Source: Lumbricus rubellus (taxonomy: Eukaryota; Annelida; Clitellata; Crassiclitellata; Lumbricidae). From it: DNA of 64,000 nt. The notes under the pieces are model-generated. The model saw only the letters and a program-made list of their open reading frames with translations, searched no databases and was not told the origin of the DNA. Each line of letters opens with the position of its first letter. Position 1 is the first letter of the stretch. Position numbers and translations under genes: made by a program. Of this stretch, positions 51,801 to 60,400 are shown one piece after another. Location: NCBI GenBank assembly GCA_945859605.1, contig OX243817.1, forward strand, positions 34,130,660 to 34,194,659. Reading direction: 5' to 3'.

Positions 51801-52045
51801 TCTATTTTGTACATCCTCGTTACCTGGCATTGGGCAAGAAAGATCAGTTATATGTGGCCGACTTCCGGAACGGTGGACTAGTGGTGTGTGATTCGCATCT
51901 GTGTCTGGAGCATGTCATCGGCAAGCAGGATGTGAAGGAGACAATGCGTTTGTGTTGCGGAGACGAAGACAACCAACTGGTGATTGTTCATGGAGAAAAA
52001 CGCTTGCTCAGCATCTACAAGTTAAGCTTTGAAATCGCGGAGTAG
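42735..52045 (+). CDS. Gene 1: CARD-CARD-alpha/beta-linker-CARD-alpha/beta-beta-propeller protein (11 exons, 948 codons)
   Basis: This is a spliced gene assembled by hand from GT-AG borders and continuous reading frame. Exons are 42735-42836 (ATG 42767), 43990-44259, 44950-45255, 45886-46245, 46891-46941, 47791-47871, 48172-48321, 48775-48816, 49389-49664, 50168-50527 and 51165-52045 (stop TAG at 52043). The coding length is 2847 nt, an exact multiple of three, and every intron is in phase 1. Predicted domains are CARD-like at about residues 24-113, 114-215 and 444-535, an alpha/beta domain at 216-335 and 536-655, a charged linker at 336-443 and a beta-propeller at 656-948. There is no signal peptide or membrane segment, so it should be intracellular. 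CARD proteins assemble by homotypic contacts in apoptosis and innate-immune signalling, and a propeller is a typical recognition module, so an adaptor or sensor is a reasonable inference. I do not recognise a named orthologue. The 51-bp and 42-bp exons are the least certain. A diverged paralogue lies directly downstream. Confidence 0.85.
43005..43085 (+). repeat. SINE tail copy
   Basis: GCGCTGAGAGTGCCTCTGAA and GCAAGAGGCACTTTATAAAT give the sense-orientation tail of the common SINE family, in gene 1 intron 1. Confidence 0.55.
43590..43830 (-). mobile_element. SINE/retroposon copy in gene 1 intron 1
   Basis: GATATAGCGCTCCTTCAAGG and AGGAGCGCTCCCAGTCC start the copy, and CATTCCAGGTCGCAGGGCCA matches the 60.0-kb copy. 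It lies about 160 bp upstream of the first CARD exon. Confidence 0.65.
43990..44259 (+). CDS. Gene 1 exon 2: CARD-like domain 1
   Basis: The acceptor gttttttag and donor gtatgt frame an exon of 270 nt (90 codons) with phase 1 on both sides. The peptide has the amphipathic six-helix pattern of a CARD: a first helix VRYLLAERMDP, then LNDKLLQLGALT with the conserved 'L..LGALT' start of helix 3, then RNEKLLELIFSKKKHQALL and LTDTGQKHLFNLV, a typical CARD ending. The corresponding exon of gene 2 (58721-59002) shares the PDFG, DKLL and LLEL blocks, at roughly one third identity by eye. The neighbouring exon encodes a second CARD-like domain. Confidence 0.85.
44950..45255 (+). CDS. Gene 1 exon 3: CARD-like domain 2
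   Basis: The acceptor tttgtgatgatag and donor gtaata frame an exon of 306 nt with phase 1 on both sides. It begins with a short stretch including VWPLRERETQILDAN that is strongly conserved in gene 2 (VWPLTEREISILDVN) and so may be a family-specific N-terminal helix. The CARD-like helices follow: LVDIIEPSDLITSMFSKGVIT, then QQLYINGLHNKIEKTETILDV, then YWKTVECLQETNQSHVAEIL. It ends in a Gly-Gly-Gly linker, as exons 2 and 9 do. The CARD assignment is from pattern, not from a profile search. Confidence 0.8.
45555..45740 (+). mobile_element. tRNA-derived SINE in gene 1 intron 3
   Basis: The A box GCTGTGGTGCAGTGTATG (about 45562-45579) and B box GCAGGTTCGAATCCACC (45605-45621) are followed by AGAGCACCTCTAAGGC. 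It lies between CARD domain 2 and alpha/beta domain 1 in the sense orientation and does not disturb the exon borders. Confidence 0.72.
45886..46245 (+). CDS. Gene 1 exon 4: alpha/beta domain (TRADD-N-like?) copy 1
   Basis: The acceptor ttatttctttttcag and donor gtaagt frame an exon of 360 nt (120 codons) with phase 1 on both sides. After an acidic start (EGEAEQVNEEEDH) there is a helix (LVEALEALLEN), a strand-like segment (RLHLRIMRS), a strongly hydrophobic strand (KSIVFYIYC), a helix (ELLYLYGLL), the turn TEGEF and a final helix (SISSVFDLLI). The order strand-GKS-strand-Cys-helix-(S/T)xGEL-helix recurs in exon 10 and in gene 2 exon 4. It resembles the ferredoxin-like TRADD N-terminal domains that occur with death-fold domains in invertebrates. 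That family name is an inference that needs a structure or profile comparison. Confidence 0.75.
46891..46941 (+). CDS. Gene 1 exon 5: 17-codon linker
   Basis: The acceptor is actttgttaaag, with a modest pyrimidine tract, and the donor is gtgaga. The exon is 51 nt with phase 1 on both sides and encodes DKLQLDEKAVEQQQQSSG, rich in Gln, Lys and Glu and probably unstructured. It is the weakest exon of the model because it is short. The matching phase and good donor support it, and it could be an optional cassette. Confidence 0.55.
47235..47320 (+). repeat. SINE tail copy in gene 1 intron 5
   Basis: GGGAGCGCCTCTGAGTAG and GAAGAGGCGCTATATAAATT end in (GAAT)n, a full tail of the common family. Confidence 0.65.
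47791..47871 (+). CDS. Gene 1 exon 6: 27-codon charged linker
   Basis: The acceptor tttctgttcatgctacag is strong and the donor is gtatga. The exon is 81 nt with phase 1 on both sides. The peptide starts EPPKQREAVEERTGDEDAG and is hydrophilic and probably disordered. Its end (SLEAGG) resembles the end of exon 1 (TLQAGG), which fits a history of small-exon duplication in the linker. Confidence 0.7.
48172..48321 (+). CDS. Gene 1 exon 7: 50-codon acidic exon with Asp tract
   Basis: The acceptor tatgtaatttcag and donor gtgagt frame an exon of 150 nt with phase 1 on both sides. It contains a run of Asp codons (GAT/GAC) followed by Asp/Ser/Glu-rich sequence, then a basic amphipathic segment AIRRKMKEGFGLEG. 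The Asp run is a triplet repeat (gatgatgat) inside coding sequence, so its length may vary between alleles. Acidic serine-containing stretches of this kind are often casein kinase 2 sites; that is only a possibility here. Confidence 0.8.
48775..48816 (+). CDS. Gene 1 exon 8: 14-codon linker
   Basis: The acceptor aaaatttattgcag follows a T-rich tract and the donor is gtaagg. The exon is 42 nt with phase 1 on both sides and encodes GDDVETAMSKIELTG. It is short, so the evidence is the splice signals and phase match with the exons on each side. Confidence 0.65.
49389..49664 (+). CDS. Gene 1 exon 9: CARD-like domain 3
   Basis: The acceptor attgtaaacttgcag and donor gtaata frame an exon of 276 nt (92 codons) with phase 1 on both sides. 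It shows the CARD pattern again: helix 1 TTEYLMEHMRTEGLIDKL, the turn AECLTDDDTRYIKTL, RNDEILNVIDNEKKYNDLI, and a final helix CLRETKQYLAADIVEKGG. It is closer in style to exons 2 and 3 than to any other segment, so internal duplication is likely. Confidence 0.82.
50168..50527 (+). CDS. Gene 1 exon 10: alpha/beta domain copy 2
   Basis: The acceptor tttgtttctttag and donor gtaagt frame an exon of 360 nt, the same length as exon 4, with phase 1 on both sides. It starts VVLKVKVSLKK, with a helix VEKHLVKMIGSL, then a strand SIEILDAQ, a hydrophobic strand RAIILWVWC, a helix ALSNVRTWYKSKNLNKIL and AFFRLLI. The Cys after the hydrophobic strand and the following 'K.L..L' pattern match exon 4 and gene 2 exon 4. 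It directly precedes the beta-propeller exon. Confidence 0.78.
51165..52045 (+). CDS. Gene 1 exon 11: C-terminal beta-propeller and stop
   Basis: The acceptor tctctctattttag ends at 51164 and the frame runs 293 codons to TAG at 52043-52045. The peptide shows repeated four-stranded blade motifs of NHL/YVTN/WD-like propellers: GKIFVLCQNPTEVLVFD, ACLYITESASLSTWKVT, GEVVMAKHGHPSTLEVYSSD, GTFFVSYG with GIFEIDKGG, and DQLYVADFRNGGLVVCD. I count five to six blades. The exon is intronless, unlike the rest of the gene. Such C-terminal propellers in TRIM-NHL-type proteins bind proteins or RNA; the partner here is unknown. An ATG at 51119 in the same frame lies upstream of the acceptor and is not needed for this model. 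Confidence 0.85.
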
Positions 52046-52164
52046 AACATTTTGTACGTCTCATTGTTTCGACTGAATATGAAGCAATTGGTTTATGGAT
52101 GGAACCGAAGAGGAATGACAATGCAGAACTCTAGAACATGTTTCCATTATGTATCGAATTGTAT

Positions 52165-52945
52165 GTGAGAATTTATATTAGTGCCTCTTACAGCAATGGT
52201 TATTATTTTGGAGGCACTCTCAATGTGACAATTTTGAGGGAATAAGAAAGTCTTCGAGGTGGGATGAAATTGGGATACAATCAATGTCTTACTGGGGATT
52301 GAGGTCGGTTTATGAAGAAGGACCCACGATAGAAAAGGCACAAGACTTTGGCAGTCCTTGCCAAGGGAACAAGTAGATCAAGTCGATCTGCTGACCGGAG
52401 AAGATGAAAGAAGAGACTGCGGAAAGAGGTTTGCATGTTGAATCATGAAGATTGTGGGGAGCTAGTCCATGTAGAAAATACTTGTAATTGCAATTTGAAA
52501 ATTATATAGCATCACTTTAGAAGAAACTTAGTTATACTAAATGGCCGGTGATTGAGAGAATGTTAGTGACCCTGTTGTTTACTCCTGTGGTGAGTGTGCT
52601 GTGTAGCGAAGACATTGTGGATCCACAAAATTGAGCATTGTCCAACATAGATATGAATGGAAATGAAATGATTTTCTGTCCAAAAGACCAAGGAGACTTA
52701 GTACTTGTATGTTTGACCAGCCCTGGAATAGTACCATGCCACTTGGTGCCCACACAGTTCTTTGCTGGACACAGTACTCACAGTACCATCATAAGCTGGA
52801 TGGTTTTGTGTTTCTGGACTGCAATAATCAATGTTTGTTGAAGCCAAGTGAGGACTTCTCCTGGAATAAACCTGCTTTTACCTTTCGAGCAGCTCTGATG
52901 AATTTCTCTTAGAGTGGCGCTATATAAAAATTATTCACAATTGCA
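52165..52945. repeat. Two degraded SINE-family pieces downstream of gene 1 stop
   Basis: An antisense-type tail with GTGCCTCTTACAGCAATG and GGAGGCACTCTCAATG is at about 52178-52225, and a sense tail AGAGTGGCGCTATATAAAAA is at 52911-52930. Possible poly(A) signals AATAAA are at 52865-52870 and 53217-53222; I cannot tell which, if either, ends the gene 1 transcript. Confidence 0.45.
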
Positions 52946-54795
52946 ATTTATGACTTACCTTTCAAGGCAAGTATTTTGACATTAAATATATGCAGCTAAA
53001 TGCAGTCAGGTAACAAACAAACATTTCAGGTAAATATTATCAGGTAATTATTATGTACTGGTACCCCTATACATTTAATTAACAGTTTTGTGCAGTTTGG
53101 TGGGTGGAGAAATATTTAGTCAACTAACAAGCAAAACTGAGGCCTCTTCAAGACACACAATGCAAGGTCGACTTGCAATGGAACCAAATGTTGGATTGTG
53201 TTACCGAAGTCTAGACAATAAATTGTATAATGTAAGATTAAAATTGTATGTGCGATTGAACTTTTACAAGGTTTGTTTAATTTTTAATATTACATAGTGG
53301 CAGCAAATTAACTTATTTTAGACGAGATACAGGTTTGTATAAGAACTAGCAAAGTTTAATAGTAAGCATAATTGACAACAAATTTAAGTTGTAGGATCTT
53401 GAGAATGCCTCTCAAGGAATCAAGATTTTAAGTAATAGGAGGCATTAAATTTGTATTAATGAGCTAATAATGTCTGTATTTTAACAGTTATAGGCCTATA
53501 TTCCTGCTATAAACTGAACATTAACGAATAGCCTATTATTGTCCGATAATCAGATTTTGTTAAGTGTTATTTTAATGATTTCATGGAAATTTATTTGCAA
53601 TTTTATAAACTTGTGCTTTGAATGAAGGATTCTATAAATTTATTTCATACTTTAAAGTTTTCTGTATTTTAAAATTGACTAATGTTTGCTTTGTTTTTCA
53701 TAGGCTATATGAAATACTAAAAAATTAAAGAGCAAATAACACAAAAGACAGTTCATTGTTTTGATGTAAGTTTACAGTTACTGTTATATAGTGTTTTCAG
53801 ACCTAGAGTGTTCGATGTTTTACAGAAGTAATTATTTCTATAACTGTGCTGCAGTCAAAAGGTATTTCTTTATGGGCCAATAGGGTTTCTCAAAGTGCAA
53901 GGTCTTCATCGTTGTAGCCTACATGTGTGTATGCACTATGCACACACATACAACACTAGTACTTGCATACCTACCGCATGAGAATTGTAGAAAAATAACT
54001 GATGGTCAGATGGAGTTGGGGTGTATGATGAAGACTTAACTATGGGTCCTATGAAAGAGTAGGGGGTTGGAAACCCACAACCCCAAGGCAATTCTCACCC
54101 TGCACCGACATATTACAAGTACTTACACAAATATATAGGCCTACCGGTACTTAACAGACAGATAGTGTAATGTAATTAGTAATTTTATAGCACTGCTCAC
54201 AGCCATGGCCATTCAGTAGCCTCAGTGTGATAACCAAGGACTCTAATATAGAATCGTGTGATAAGTTGACATGAGTCTTAAGAAGAGAGAGATGTAGGCT
54301 ACATAGTGATCCGAAAGGAAAGTCCCGCACAGACTGGAAGGAAAGGAGTAATGATTAGACCTATATGCCTGTAATAAATAAACGACACAGACACATAGAA
54401 GTGCTCATTTGAAGAGGTCAAGAGGCCTTTGTAAACACACATTCTGACATTCACATTGAACTTTAACCGGTGATTTAGGAGGACACATGCAAGTCAGCAC
54501 ATGAGTGCTCTCACTTGGATGGCCGTGAAGTGTAGGCCTACGTGCGAGAGCGGTTTGAAACTTTAAATTCTTTGACAAACGATGGTAATTAATTAACGTC
54601 TGCTGCATTCAACTGCGCAAATCTTCAATTAGCCTAGGTCTACGTCAGTAAATTTACTAAGTTTCAAAATAGCCTATAGAAGAAAACTTATGGTACCAGT
54701 TCAAGGCATCCTAGGCCTATAGGCCTACATATGCAAAATTCCGTTTCAATTCGATAAATTATTGCCTGTTACATGTTTACATGTTCAACGACACT
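52946..54795. other. Intergenic region between gene 1 and gene 2, left part
   Basis: AT-rich, with no recognised exon. It may include the gene 1 3'UTR. An upstream non-coding exon of gene 2 could lie here or in 55259-56896, but no site stands out. Confidence 0.5.
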
Positions 54796-54803
54796 GCCAT
54801 AAT

Positions 54804-55182
54804 CATAGGCGTAGGGGACATTTCAACGTTGGGGGGGGGGGGGGCAAAATGAGACTTTTGCCCGAAAATTTTTTTTCATCCGGCCGAAATCTTAAGAAAA
54901 ATTAGGCCTACCGTTACGCTTGCCCGAAAATTCTGACGACCTTTTTTTAGTCATCCGGGCAAAATCTTCTGAAATTTCACGTTACTTTTTGCTCGAAAGG
55001 TCTGACGACCATTTTTGTTCGGGCAAGTCTGATTTTTCGGGCAAGAAGACCCGGAAAAATAAAAAAAGTAACATTTTTCTAAAACTTTTTTATTTTTCCG
55101 GGTCTGCTTGCCCGAAAAATCAGACTTGCCCGAAATTTGGGGGGGCATTTGCCCCCTCTGGACCCCGTCTCCTACGCCTATG
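54804..55182. mobile_element. hAT-type MITE, 379 bp, with internal hairpin and 8-bp target duplication
   Basis: The termini are CATAGGCGTAGG and its reverse complement CCTACGCCTATG. An exact 8-bp duplication GCCATAAT lies at 54796-54803 and 55183-55190. Inside, two arms of about 50-60 bp (about 55019-55075 and 55088-55138), both containing GGGCAAG and AAAAATCAGA-type blocks, are inverted relative to each other and would fold into a hairpin. A G-rich tract follows the left end. It lies between gene 1 and gene 2. Confidence 0.82.
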
Positions 55183-55187
55183 GCCAT

Positions 55188-55258
55188 AATCAAAGATGAT
55201 TAGTGTCACCCTCCTCCTTTATCCAGTCTCGGGACTGGCACTGGCAGAACAACCAGCG
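55188..55258 (-). repeat. CCAGTCCCAAGCCTGG-family SINE tail copy
   Basis: AAAGATGATTAGTGTCACCC and CAGTCTCGGGACTGGCACTG form an antisense copy that directly touches the hAT MITE ending at 55182. Confidence 0.6.
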
Positions 55259-56896
55259 GCGAAGATCAAATTATTGATCCTGATTATTTTGTTTTTTTAG
55301 CGGCATAGCCTACCTTATAATAAAAATACTTGTAAAAATTTGGCGCGTTGGGAATTTCCCGTTGTAATGTTAGCGAATAAGAAAGTAAAAGGACTATTTG
55401 GAATTTGTTTAAATATGTTGCTTGTTTAAATGTATCCGCTTTGCCCAAATCGGGAAAAAATATATTATTTGTAATGTTTTGGATGATCGTCGATTTTGGT
55501 TTAATTAAGTAAGCTGTGTGCATTGCAATTTCTGTTGCGAAGAATGACGTTAGAGTAGTCTTGACTAGGGATAGTGAGTGTATCGATGATAGTGTAGGCC
55601 CTATGTAGGCCTATATAAAACATTTTGAGGTCATCCCAAACCCGGACCTATGAACCCTCAGACAGAAGGAACTATAGAAATGTAATAATGCGATGTGAGC
55701 GCATTGCAATATTTAAAAATGCTTGGTCCTCTGTCGGTTTTGTTGGTTTTACAGTTTTACTGGACAATCGTATGACTCGAAACAGCGCGCGTGCATACAT
55801 GTGCTGCGCTTAACTTTTAAGAAATACTTTGGGAATTCAAAGTGAAAGTTTACGACTGCGAACCATTGATGTCATCACTAGGCCTACTCAGATATGCAAA
55901 ACGTAATTATATTGTGATGAAGGTATATCAGCAACTGTTGTGATGTCATTATTTTCTTCACGACCTCCCTATTAGGTCAATCCATACAATACTTGACCCA
56001 GGCCACATGATCTATCCCTACCTAGAGTTGATGCTTTTGCCAAAAGTTTTATTATGGGAATGTTGTATTACTTTGCATAAATATTTATCTAATTTATTTC
56101 TTCTGAAAACTACTGTGCACTGGCTGGTAGTCTAATAAAGAATATTCTTACTTACAATCTAATAGTGAATATTTTTACATACGACAAAGTGTTGAGAGTG
56201 ACCTAAGCAAACTGTAATTTAACGTAGCACTCATACAACATTCCCTATCCTGCCTTGGCTCTAAAAGTAAATTTGCCAATGTCATTTGCTTTGGGCTCCT
56301 CTAACCCTTTCCAATTTAAGAGTAAAATCTTGTCTCTGCGTCGGCATTTTTTAATCTGGCCATTTTCTAATCTTTGTCATGTCCAATGAAACCTGCATCA
56401 ACAACTGCTCTGCCTTTTCTATTCTCTCTGCCAACCGGACTTGAATCTTTTTTAAACAATTTTTTTCTCGCTGATCAGGTACTCTGGACTTAATATTTCA
56501 AGCGATGCTTCAGAAATTTAGAATTTATTATTACAATTCCGATTATTTTCATTACTTGAATCCACCATCGGAAACAGTGAGAGGCAACTTGTGTTTGAGG
56601 AATTCTGGTTTGTTTAATTAATTATTGATTAAGGTTTAGGCAAATTAATAAATGTTTCTTTGTTTTACGTTTTTAGTAGTGACATGCTGTAGCCTATGTT
56701 TTCTTTTGGTTTCATTTTAAACAGTGAATTCCTATAAAAGCCAGCAGAAGAAGAACCTGAAAAGTAACTCTACATGATGGTATTTAAGGTGTGCTTATCA
56801 TTTTGTTGTGTACCATTCTCGAACTATGACATTGTGTAATGCATCTCCACTCACAGAAATTAGTCAGCATCCTCACGTGTCATAAGTTGAACTGTT
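55259..56896. other. Intergenic region between gene 1 and gene 2, right part
   Basis: No coding exon was recognised. A segment at about 56726-56780, between an ag and a gtattt, could be a non-coding exon but has no support beyond that. Confidence 0.4.
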
Positions 56897-56904
56897 GGGA
56901 AAGG

Positions 56905-57062
56905 CAGTGGCGTAGACAGGGGGGGGGGGGTTTGGGGGTTACAAAACCCCATTGCCCTAGAAAATAACATTTTTTAAAGGTTATTTGTCCAATTATATAT
57001 ATAAGAAAAAACAAGCATCCGGCCATAAACCCCTCCATGAGAAATTTCTGGCTATGCCACTG
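56905..57062. mobile_element. hAT-type MITE, 158 bp
   Basis: It starts CAGTGGCGTAG and ends CTATGCCACTG (inverted, one mismatch). The flanks GGGAAAGG (56897-56904) and GTGAAAGG (57063-57070) form an 8-bp target duplication with one difference. It ends about 320 bp before the first coding exon of gene 2. Confidence 0.75.
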
Positions 57063-57384
57063 GTGAAAGGTGCTCTATTAATTATTCGATGTATGCAAAT
57101 TACATATGTGTTTGCGTAATTGCGTATACTGACTTTTGAACCGCCTTATAATGAGTTTGAGTTTTAACGAGTTTATTTTTTACTGTGTTTATTAAATTAA
57201 AATCTATGCATAACCGTGTTATATCACATTTCATAATTATGATAATGCAACATGTTATATAATGAACTACTAATGAATCACTGGTCAGTATGTTAATTTG
57301 GTTGTGAGCTGTTACACATAGTCTGTTGTTGTCCTTCTGATTGATCTGGCTGCATTTAATTATTTTGGTTTTATATTTGAACAG

Positions 57385-57463
57385 GCTGGAATTAAATTGT
57401 GAGAAATGATGGCAGAACCACCCGTTCCTAATCAGGCAGACTCTGCAGGCAAGCCAGCAGTAG
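57385..57463 (+). CDS. Gene 2 exon 1 (first coding exon)
   Basis: The acceptor ttatatttgaacag and donor gtcagt flank it. The ATG at 57406, with a second ATG immediately after, opens MMAEPPVPNQADSAGKPAV and leaves phase 1. The MAE start and short proline-containing leader parallel exon 1 of gene 1. An upstream non-coding exon is implied by the acceptor but not identified. Confidence 0.7.
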
Positions 57464-60400
57464 GTCAGTAGGAATGTGTTCATGATGTCGGGTCATTAAA
57501 CTGAAGTTAGTTAACGTACGGAAATGTTAGATATGGTAATATTATACAACTCAAGATAAGATGTACATGTTAAGTTTGTAAGTTGAGCTTTCATGAAACC
57601 AGGAAAGATAATTTTAGCTAAGGAAAAGTAAGGCAGGATGAGGTTATGAGTTATGAGAATCGTTAGTTAAAGCCATTTTTTTTAAATTGCAAACTGCACT
57701 CGTAATTTACAATGAGTAATTTTCCTTGCACGCTAAACATGGTAAGGAAGTTTTGTCAACAAAATACTAGAGAAAATAGCAGTATATTTAAGGTTAAGAT
57801 TTATTTTATCAGTGGCAGAATGATACAGCAGTGGAATTATTTCGATTATGTCTTGTGAAGACTTATTTATTTCGTAAGGGCTATCCTGTTGTTACTTTTA
57901 TGTGAGGTGCCATTGTAGCTGTGTTATGGCACCATAGAAATTGTTATTATTATTATTAAGGATACTGCTATGCATTGATATGTGATAGATTGGTTCGTTT
58001 ATACAAAATTATATAACTGCATCTCAGTGGAAATCTGTTGACAAATGTTTTATAATAATATGTGCAGTGGTTGCAAGCCCCATGTCATGTTGTATTTGTA
58101 AGAACTTACAGGAAGTATTTAAGGTTTTATCATGCAATTCTTCTTGTTGATAGTCTGCTTTGATCTTTTGTGTTGGGCAATAACCTCAACTTAATTTACA
58201 CCTTACATTAAAATCAATATTAAAGTTATTTAAATATCTTTTACCTTGTTAAGAGGTGATGGTGGTCAAATTCGATCTTACATATAGATGTGTGTGATGT
58301 ATACCGGACATCCACAGAATATTGTCTTCTTTGGGTCCTTTGCTTCCCTCTGTTAAATTTTGTCGATCCCAGAAAGACCATGCACCTTTTTTGTCAGTTT
58401 TCACGCAATGGTTTAATGCCGTGACATTTATAGGCACCTTTGAGCACTACATTGGAGTTGATAGCCAATAACCTAATTGTAATCTTTTACAGCCCGAGGG
58501 ATCTTTACTACTTCGAGCGAAAAATTAAAAAAGAAAATTATTTACTAATAACTATGATGTTAATGATACTACTGCTACTACTCAAAGTAGTAATAATACT
58601 GTAAGAACATGGTTTGTGAAATGAATTTATCTTATTGTGCATTTGTCTATCTGATTGACTTATCTTGATGCAGCTGTGATGGTTTTTTGGGACCATTAAT
58701 TATTTTTTGTTTCGTTTCAGTTGAAATAAATGAAAATACGTTGAACAATGTAGCGATACCAGAAATTACCAAAGTGCTCATTGATCGAATTAATCCAGAC
58801 TTTGGTATTCTGGACAAACTGTTGTCCTTGCAAGCTTTATCAAGAGCTGAGATTGCAGAAGTTAAAAACTTAGGCACATCTCATGAGAAGAATTCACGAT
58901 TGTTGGAACTTGTTACTAAAAATGAGAAACTCAAAGAATTTTTTAATGCACTTAAAGACACCCATCAGGGACATTTCGTCAACTACGTGACCGCGAAAGG
59001 AGGTTGGTTCTGTATACATTTTAATTATGGATGCATGCAAACATTTTATTAAGATGATTATTATTTTTCATGTCCCCTGTTGCATGTTAAGTAACTGGTG
59101 TCTTCATGCAGTATATTGTGACCAGTGCCATCTCGTGAGACAGTGACCAATGTTATCTTACAACATACAGTGATCATTGTTATCGATTTTTCATTAGTGA
59201 CCAATTTATTGTAAAGGAGTTGATTTGGGCTGGCATGTGAGCAATTACTATAAGTCACTATTTAAATGAATGAATAAAATAAATCTCTCATGAGTCAGTG
59301 ACTGAAAGTCTGTAAGAGCAGAATGGTGATTTCTATAAGCTACAAGGTAAAATGATCAAAGTCAAAACATTGAATTGAGAAAGTATATGGTTCAATATTT
59401 TGCACAGTATATTCTGAATGTTTTCTTACTGTAGAATATAGTCAGGTGTATGGTGGAGTATGGCCTTTGACAGAGCGAGAAATAAGCATTCTGGATGTTA
59501 ATCAGGAAGCACTGGTTGACTTTCTGGATTTTACTGGTGGCGAAATTATCAACAAGTTGTATGCAGTCAACGTTCTTAACCGGAGACAAAAGGAGTTCAT
59601 TTGCAAGCAGTCTTATGACTATGATAAAGCGGCAGTTCTGCTGGACTTTTTGTTCCGATCCAGTTTAAGTGATTATTGGAAGATGATTATTTGTCTTCGT
59701 GACACTGGTCAGCTGCCTGCCCAAAAAATTCTGCTAGAGGGTGGAGGTAGGTGGATGTCACTTACTCTTGCAACCACAGTGTACCTTAAAGTAAGGAAGT
59801 GAACTCTTACGTGCACATCACTGTAGCGTTCCGTTTCGGTCATTCTCTTTGCTTTTTGTCACATTGTTCATGATTCTACTCTGGCTCTTTGTTGCGGTTC
59901 CCTCACTCTTCTGAGCTAGGTTATATAACATCATTCCACTTGGACACAAAACATAATTTGTATAATTTGCATAAATTATGTTAATAACAATTATGCTAAC
60001 TACATTTCTATCTATCTATGCAATTTATATAGCGCCCCTTCAAGGAACTACTCAGAGGCGCTCCCGACCCAGGCCCGATCAAAGAGAAAAGTCTTTAGTA
60101 ATCTATAAAATGTGCCAGAAATGTTCCGAGGTTGGGAACGCAGGTTAGAGGGAAGGTCATTCCAAATGGAAGGTCCAGTGACCGAAAATGCCCTATTCTG
60201 CCTTGTGGCTGTGCGGGCATAGGAACCATAAAGTCACCTCGAGAGGCCAAGCGCAGAGATCGGCGACCCACAGCTGCAGTTGAGGTCAAAATGAAGAACT
60301 CACGGAGACATTTGTATAAGTTATGCTAATTACATCTGCATAAATTATGTTAATTACAACTTTAACTAACTAATCTTGTGATTTGTCACTTGTGAATTTT

